DNA from: Agrostemma githago
Taxonomy: Eukaryota; Streptophyta; Magnoliopsida; Caryophyllales; Caryophyllaceae
Length of the DNA: 64,000 nucleotides
Direction: 5' to 3'
Assembly (NCBI GenBank): GCA_958450325.1
Contig: OY288243.1
Location: forward strand, 48,748,878-48,812,877
This document shows positions 59,807 through 64,000 of this stretch, piece by piece. The first letter of the stretch is position 1; each line of letters starts with the position of its first letter. Under the pieces are notes generated by a model. That model was not told the DNA's origin. It searched no databases and was given only the letters and a program-made list of their open reading frames with translations. Both the position numbers and the translations under genes were made by a program.

Positions 59807-61410
59807 TTCCGAGTCTGCGAAACAGAAAATGAAGATGAGACTGGATCCACTAGACGACTTAGAGACTCGAGGATTGCTCTTGATCTAGTGACACGGAGAT
59901 GAGACCCTCGACTTGCGCGTGTCTGCGGTCATCGGATTAGGGACTCGGGTGCTTTAGATTCTTGGTGACTCGGCGAAGCGCCTAATAGACTTATGCCTCT
60001 GGAATGAGACGATTTGACACAAATCTCGGGAGTGAGATTTTTAGAAGAGGACTTCTCGAGACGAGATGACCAAAAATGTAAGACCTCGAACAGAGGCGAC
60101 CCTAGTAACTAACACAGACAGTTAATCACACGGTTCTACGACGTAAGGAATTAATCTCGATCCCGGCTCGGAATCAAAGAGTTTTGATGCTTTTTGAAAA
60201 CGGATGGGTTTTGAAAGTAAACTTTTTTGAAAGTGAGAGCTTGTAAAAAATTGTTGTTACGATGGTTTAATGACATCGTTTGTGCTGAAAAGGTGTTACC
60301 ATGTCGAGGACTCGACGATAGCAAAAGTGTAAATAGTGGTTTTGCAAAAGAGGCGCGGCTCTAAAGGAACCGGTTTTGAAAATAACGATGTAGTGCTTTT
60401 ATCGAGACTACTATTAATTTGTTAGGCTGACATTTGCGGCGTAAACGGTGTTTGTGAGAGAACGTGCTGTCTGTGACGGTGCTCTAAAAGTGTGACTAAA
60501 TCCTTATTACAGAATTTAGGAAGTGAAAGTGTGTTTAGAAAAACTTTTTAAAATGGGCGACCCGTGCTCGTCGATTCCATTAATTGACATTTCAACGGTG
60601 GTGATGGAGTGTGGTGAAAAATATTTCGAGGGTATAACCGTTTTGGGTTCCTTGACTTCATTGATTTAAGTTTCGGTTGTGTTAACAGTATGTGCGAAAA
60701 AACATTTTGAAATATAAAATGTAACCGCTTTAGGTGCCTCGGTCTCATTGATCGGGGATTTGGCAAGGTTAACGGTCCTTGTCGTTGCTTGAAAACGACA
60801 AGTTTCATTTGGACAAGGTAATGGCGCTTAAAAGGGTCTTTTGAAAATGTGGAGTGTAGAATTCGTTATGATGACGGTGCAAAAATGTTTTTTTGAAAAT
60901 AATTTTAATTTGACCGGAGCATCGGCGCTTAACAGATGGTTGTGAAAGGAAGATGTTCTTTTTCGAAAACGGAGTTGGGTGTGGTTGAATATATTGTCGT
61001 GGTTGAATCCGGATTTTAGTGTTTTATTCGGGTTGTTCAAACACGCTACACATAACTAGGAATGCGTACACTCATGTAGGATGCAGAGATGGGTAGGTTA
61101 GGGTAGGCTACCGCCCACGAATAGTCTTTGCTAAGGTGATGACAGGTCACCTGAGGAGGTGTGTGTCGTACCGTCTGCTTAGAACTACTCGTTTGGTATA
61201 TCCACGGAATACACGGCTACCTTGGACGGCCGGAGCGTCAACCGACTCCGCATGTCCATAAGGATCTTACCGCGAAGAGGTCGATTGGTCCTAATATCGG
61301 TTAGGATGGGTTTGTTAGAGCCAAAACCTGTAGTGACCACAACAAGGAACTAGGAAATGAGCTTCACCGACCTCGTTCGAGTTACACCACCGCTGGAAAC
61401 TTGTTTCCAA
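59807..61410 (-). other. Leader of Tat element 2 between primer-binding site and gag
   Basis: A 1.6-kb untranslated leader in element orientation. It shows alternating purine/pyrimidine bias and no recognisable protein. Long leaders occur in Tat/Ogre elements. Confidence 0.45.
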
Positions 61411-61429
61411 ATCCCCAGTGGAATCGCCA
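61411..61429 (-). other. Primer-binding site of Tat element 2
   Basis: On the minus strand the sequence tttggcgattccactggggat resembles the tttggcgactccgctgggga sequence after the 5' LTR of Ogre/Tat elements. It lies between the LTR remnant (61435-61518) and the leader. The priming tRNA, tRNA-Arg in Ogre as I recall, is inferred from family knowledge. Confidence 0.6.
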
Positions 61430-61518
61430 AACTGTGGACGTCCGTCCGCACCGCCCGACGCCTCGCGAGAGACCGACCCAGTTTCATCGCGGCAGCCACC
61501 CACACGGCCCCCTTCCGG

Positions 61519-61780
61519 CACTACTACAAAACATCAAATAGACAACTGATTTTTTTGCAATAGACAACTGATTTACAACAGTTGAGTAGTTTGGAGTTGT
61601 ATATTAGTCTAAGCATAGACATCCGTTGTACAACAGTTGTCTATTCATTAATAGACAACTGTTTTATAAAATAACAGTTGTCTATTTTGTGTATAGACAA
61701 CTGAGGTTTTAAAACATTATTGCTATTTTAGACATCAGAGGTTTTAAAAAATTAGATGTCTATTGAACTGCTGACGACAA
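61519..61780. repeat. CACTA subterminal repeats (atagacaactg / cagttgtctat)
   Basis: The 11-mer atagacaactg occurs near 61540, 61561, 61649 and 61694. Its complement cagttgtctat occurs near 61632 and 61675, with related acaacagttg and agacat(c)cag/agatgtctatt forms. Dense subterminal repeats in both orientations are where CACTA transposases bind. Confidence 0.8.
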
Positions 61781-62049
61781 AAAAAAACCAAAATAAACAA
61801 ATTTCACATACCGAGAACTTTAATTTTATTAATAAGAAAATCATTTAATCCCCAATACATCATCTCTTTTCATTTTCATAATATATACATAGCTAACTAC
61901 GAATCTACTGTACACGGTGTAGAATATACACAAGTGATCAACTTTTCTCACAATTTTCGAGGAAGAGACAATGTTAAATCGAAGTTATCAAGTAAAATCA
62001 AAATCACTCTCTGATCCTCACTGTACCGTACGTGATGGCAAGTGTTAGA

Positions 62050-62411
62050 AGCAGTGATCACCAAAAGCGTAAGCAGTCGCCGGATTATACTCGCAACGAA
62101 CCGTATCATCTCCATCTGGATACCACGAAACTTCATCTCCTCTCTGATATTCTCAATCACTACAGGACAAAATCATTCACAAAACATATGCAATCAAATT
62201 CACATCAATTAGTGAATTAAACATACAGATCTCAAAAAATTACCGAAGATAATAACAATTCACAAAATCAAACGCAATTATCAATGTAAATGTAACTGAT
62301 TACGTACTTCAATGGAAGAAATCGAACGGTGACGGATATGCGATCGCCATTGGCAGAGGATCCAGAAGCATCCAACGGCTCACTAAGTACTTCATCAATG
62401 TAACTCGCCAT
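62050..62411 (-). pseudogene. Kinesin-7 motor-domain N-terminal fragment, two exons
   Basis: The exon at 62411-62308 starts MASYIDEVLSEPLDAS and reaches RISVTVRFLPLK. It resembles the EPxDxSxxxDSISVTVRFRPL start of plant mitochondria-type kinesin-7 motors. A second exon (about 62143-62050) reads RGDEVSWYPDGDD then CEYNPATAYAFG, matching the next block of the same motor. The GT donor at 62307 and an AG acceptor near 62144 allow an in-frame join, after which TAA follows soon. The P-loop and the rest of the motor are missing, so it is a captured fragment rather than a working kinesin. Confidence 0.7.
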
Positions 62412-62480
62412 AGATTATCGAACTGAACCAAACGAATCGATTCCGGTCGAACCGAAAATGATACAGTCAACCGACAATCA

Positions 62481-62690
62481 CTATTCACAACTGGAAGTCG
62501 AGACGGGTGGACTCAGAACAGTCTCTGGTAGGCTTGACGAAGGAATTGGGCCGAGGATGGTTGGCGAAAGGGATAACTGTGGGTTAGATGGTGATGGTGG
62601 GTAGACACAATATGGAGGAGAGTTGTTGTCATTTGTTGAAGGTATGGAGTTGGAAGGTGGTAGTGAATCATAAGGAGGTAAAATGAGTGG
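62481..62690 (-). other. Pro/Ser-rich open segment, possible captured exon
   Basis: Seventy codons are open on the minus strand, with a Pro/Ser-rich product (YPPSPSNPQLSLSPTILGP) ending at a TAG at 62483-62481. It lies between the FKBP and kinesin fragments in the same orientation. I do not recognise the family, and the composition may be accidental. Confidence 0.3.
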
Positions 62691-63135
62691 AGAGTTTATT
62701 GTGTAAGGTGGTTGTTGTAGGTTGGAACTTGAAAGCTCAAAGCATCCTGTCCATACATGGCATTACATTCATGTTGAAACTTGAAAAGATTACAGATTTG
62801 CGACCCATAAACAAAAATTGCTTACAAAATCAGCAAAACTTATCCAAAAGAGAAATAGTTCGGGTACTGCGATATTATCGCAACTTAAGCTCTGTGATTT
62901 TTAACTGAATTTAATTTAACTTAGTTGAAATGAACTGAACTGAGGTGAGCTGAATTTTACCTGAAAAGCAGCCAGCATGTTCAGGTCCATATGCTAATAA
63001 AGGAGGGATTAAGAGCTTACGTTTCCCACCTGCATAACGAGTCCAACATCAAAGCTCATAAATCCAAACTTCTAAAACAACAATCACTCCAATGTACTAG
63101 TATTTCAGTTAGAAAGATGTCTTTGAAAGCCATAC

Positions 63136-63414
63136 CCACTTGCATTGGAGGCAACTCGTCACCCCCGAAAATACATTGATCCAATCCTCTAATCACCTGG
63201 AAATACCACCCGAATTAGAATCCTGATCCCCCAAAATTCCATCAACACTCGTATTTAACGGCCTAGCCCGAACAACTAAAACAGATGCTATTTCTTAGCA
63301 AAAGAAGATAGCATTACTTACTTTACTAACGCCAATGTGCATAGTGAGAGGTCTACCACATTTGTAACTACTGTCAAATACAGTCTCATCAGCAAACCTG
63401 GCAGTATAATGCAC
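63136..63414 (-). pseudogene. FKBP-type peptidyl-prolyl isomerase fragment, two exons
   Basis: The exon at 63414-63322 reads VHYTARFADETVFDSSYK then GRPLTMHIGVSK, preceded by an AG acceptor and followed by GTAAGT. The next exon, 63196-63136, reads VIRGLDQC then GGDELPPMQVG, bounded by AG and GT. These are consecutive blocks of the FKBP fold as in plastid lumen FKBPs (FKBP13/16, PnsL4 group). The usual GTVFDSS Gly is Glu here and IxGLDQGI has Cys for Gly. The C-terminal GGKRxLxIPP block was not found downstream, so the copy is partial and diverged. Confidence 0.7.
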
Positions 63415-64000
63415 CTGCAGTATAATCCCAACAAAATTGGTAAAAACACCGTAACCAGACAACGAGAGATAATATTTTTATAAATATGTTTTGCATTACT
63501 GTCCTCGCTTCTGTTTTTCATGCATTCACATAAACTCGATGAGTAAGTTGCTTGACCTTCATTTCAGACATACATTTACATACGTGACACAAACAATTAC
63601 TCAGACGAGTATATATGTGACTCAAATACTCAATAACATCTTTTTTATAAATCGTGTCTATACAAAAGTACGATATCTCAATTCCCTACTGCAAAAAAAA
63701 AATCTGTAACTAAGCGGAATGGTTCATGGAAAGATCGACGTACCAGTATAGGTGAAAAACAAAAGGGTGGCTACAAGAGAGAAACATCCCAGTCTAATAG
63801 CCTTGAGTTTGGTACACATGTTGCTGCTTGTTTCCATCATGTCTTTTTGGTCACCATACACCTTAAGACACTCCTCAGTTTGTATATATTTGGGGAACTT
63901 TGAAGTAATTCAACAAAAAATTTGCTTCCTCAAATATTCCAGTGTCAATTTACTTAGAAAACATAATCAATGAAGCATGCCTCCAAATAATAGAATCAAC
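63415..64000. other. Region upstream of the FKBP fragment, possible further exon near 63750-63840
   Basis: On the minus strand, codons near 63840-63750 encode a hydrophobic stretch (LGCFSLVATLLFFTYTG) followed by a GT. This would fit a thylakoid-transit hydrophobic segment of a lumen FKBP, but the match is weak. I see nothing else coding. Confidence 0.3.

Larger units (their letters stand above)
55560..61518 (-). mobile_element. Tat-lineage Ty3 retrotransposon 2, internally deleted
   Basis: On the minus strand in order: U5 remnant of the 5' LTR, primer-binding site (61429-61411), leader, gag fragment (59806-59310), RNase H and integrase (58860-57158), tandem repeat (56880-56585), and an antisense frame (56327-55782). 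Protease and reverse transcriptase are missing between gag and RNase H, only about 450 bp apart. The 5' LTR is cut by the CACTA element at 61519 and the 3' LTR is not identified. Confidence 0.75.
61519..64000. mobile_element. CACTA (En/Spm) transposon, left end; right end outside the window
   Basis: The sequence CACTACTACAAAA at 61519 is a canonical CACTA terminus. It interrupts the U5 part of the Tat 2 LTR. Subterminal repeats follow to about 61780. No transposase is visible in the window. Gene fragments with introns (kinesin-7, FKBP) lie inside on the minus strand, so the element may be a gene-capturing Pack-CACTA, provided that the right end lies beyond 64000. Confidence 0.65.

Overview
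This window looks like repeat-rich nuclear DNA from a flowering plant, most likely a eudicot. The grounds are plant-type LINEs with DUF4283/zinc-knuckle ORF1, a plant Helitron carrying an RPA gene, Tat-lineage Ty3 retrotransposons, Stowaway and hAT MITEs, a CACTA end, and one intron-rich host gene of a plant O-fucosyltransferase family. I cannot name the species. No rRNA, functional tRNA, CRISPR array or bacterial-style operon was seen.

Layout. 1-4946: a decayed LINE (A), cut by a 618-bp hAT-like MITE with an 8-bp target duplication. 4947-5757: unassigned. 5758-27589: a second LINE (B) of the same family, split near the end of ORF2 by a 14.27-kb Helitron (12849-27115). Joining the two LINE halves at the predicted A|T site restores the ORF2 reading frame, which fixes the Helitron ends. 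The Helitron carries a multi-exon RPA1-like gene, a multi-exon Rep-PIF1 helicase gene with one frameshift and one stop, and, antisense near its 3' end, two tandem genes resembling the XS domain of SGS3/FDM RNA-silencing proteins.

28452-36020 (minus): an apparently intact 10-exon host O-fucosyltransferase gene (595 aa by my splicing), with a SINE and MITEs in intron 1. 37359-37672: a degenerate minisatellite. 37744-43391 (minus): a young full-length LINE (C) with a 17-bp target duplication, intact ORF1 and an ORF2 broken by two Trp-to-stop changes and one shift in a G8 run.

43409-61518: nested LTR retrotransposon debris. Two minus-strand Tat-lineage Ty3 elements (about 46801-53254 and 55560-61518) have the same layout: integrase, then a tandem repeat, then antisense ORFs with their own TATA-like boxes. 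The first carries an unrecognised Arg-rich/Cys-rich/acidic small protein and a spliced PF04195-like/coiled-coil gene. 61519 to the end: a CACTA terminus with typical subterminal repeats, followed by spliced fragments of a kinesin-7 motor and a plastid-type FKBP isomerase, which suggests a gene-capturing CACTA.

The most unusual items are the XS-domain pair inside the Helitron, the antisense gene pair in Tat element 1, and the kinesin/FKBP chimera behind the CACTA end. All calls rest on reading the sequence and remembered family motifs; no database search was run.
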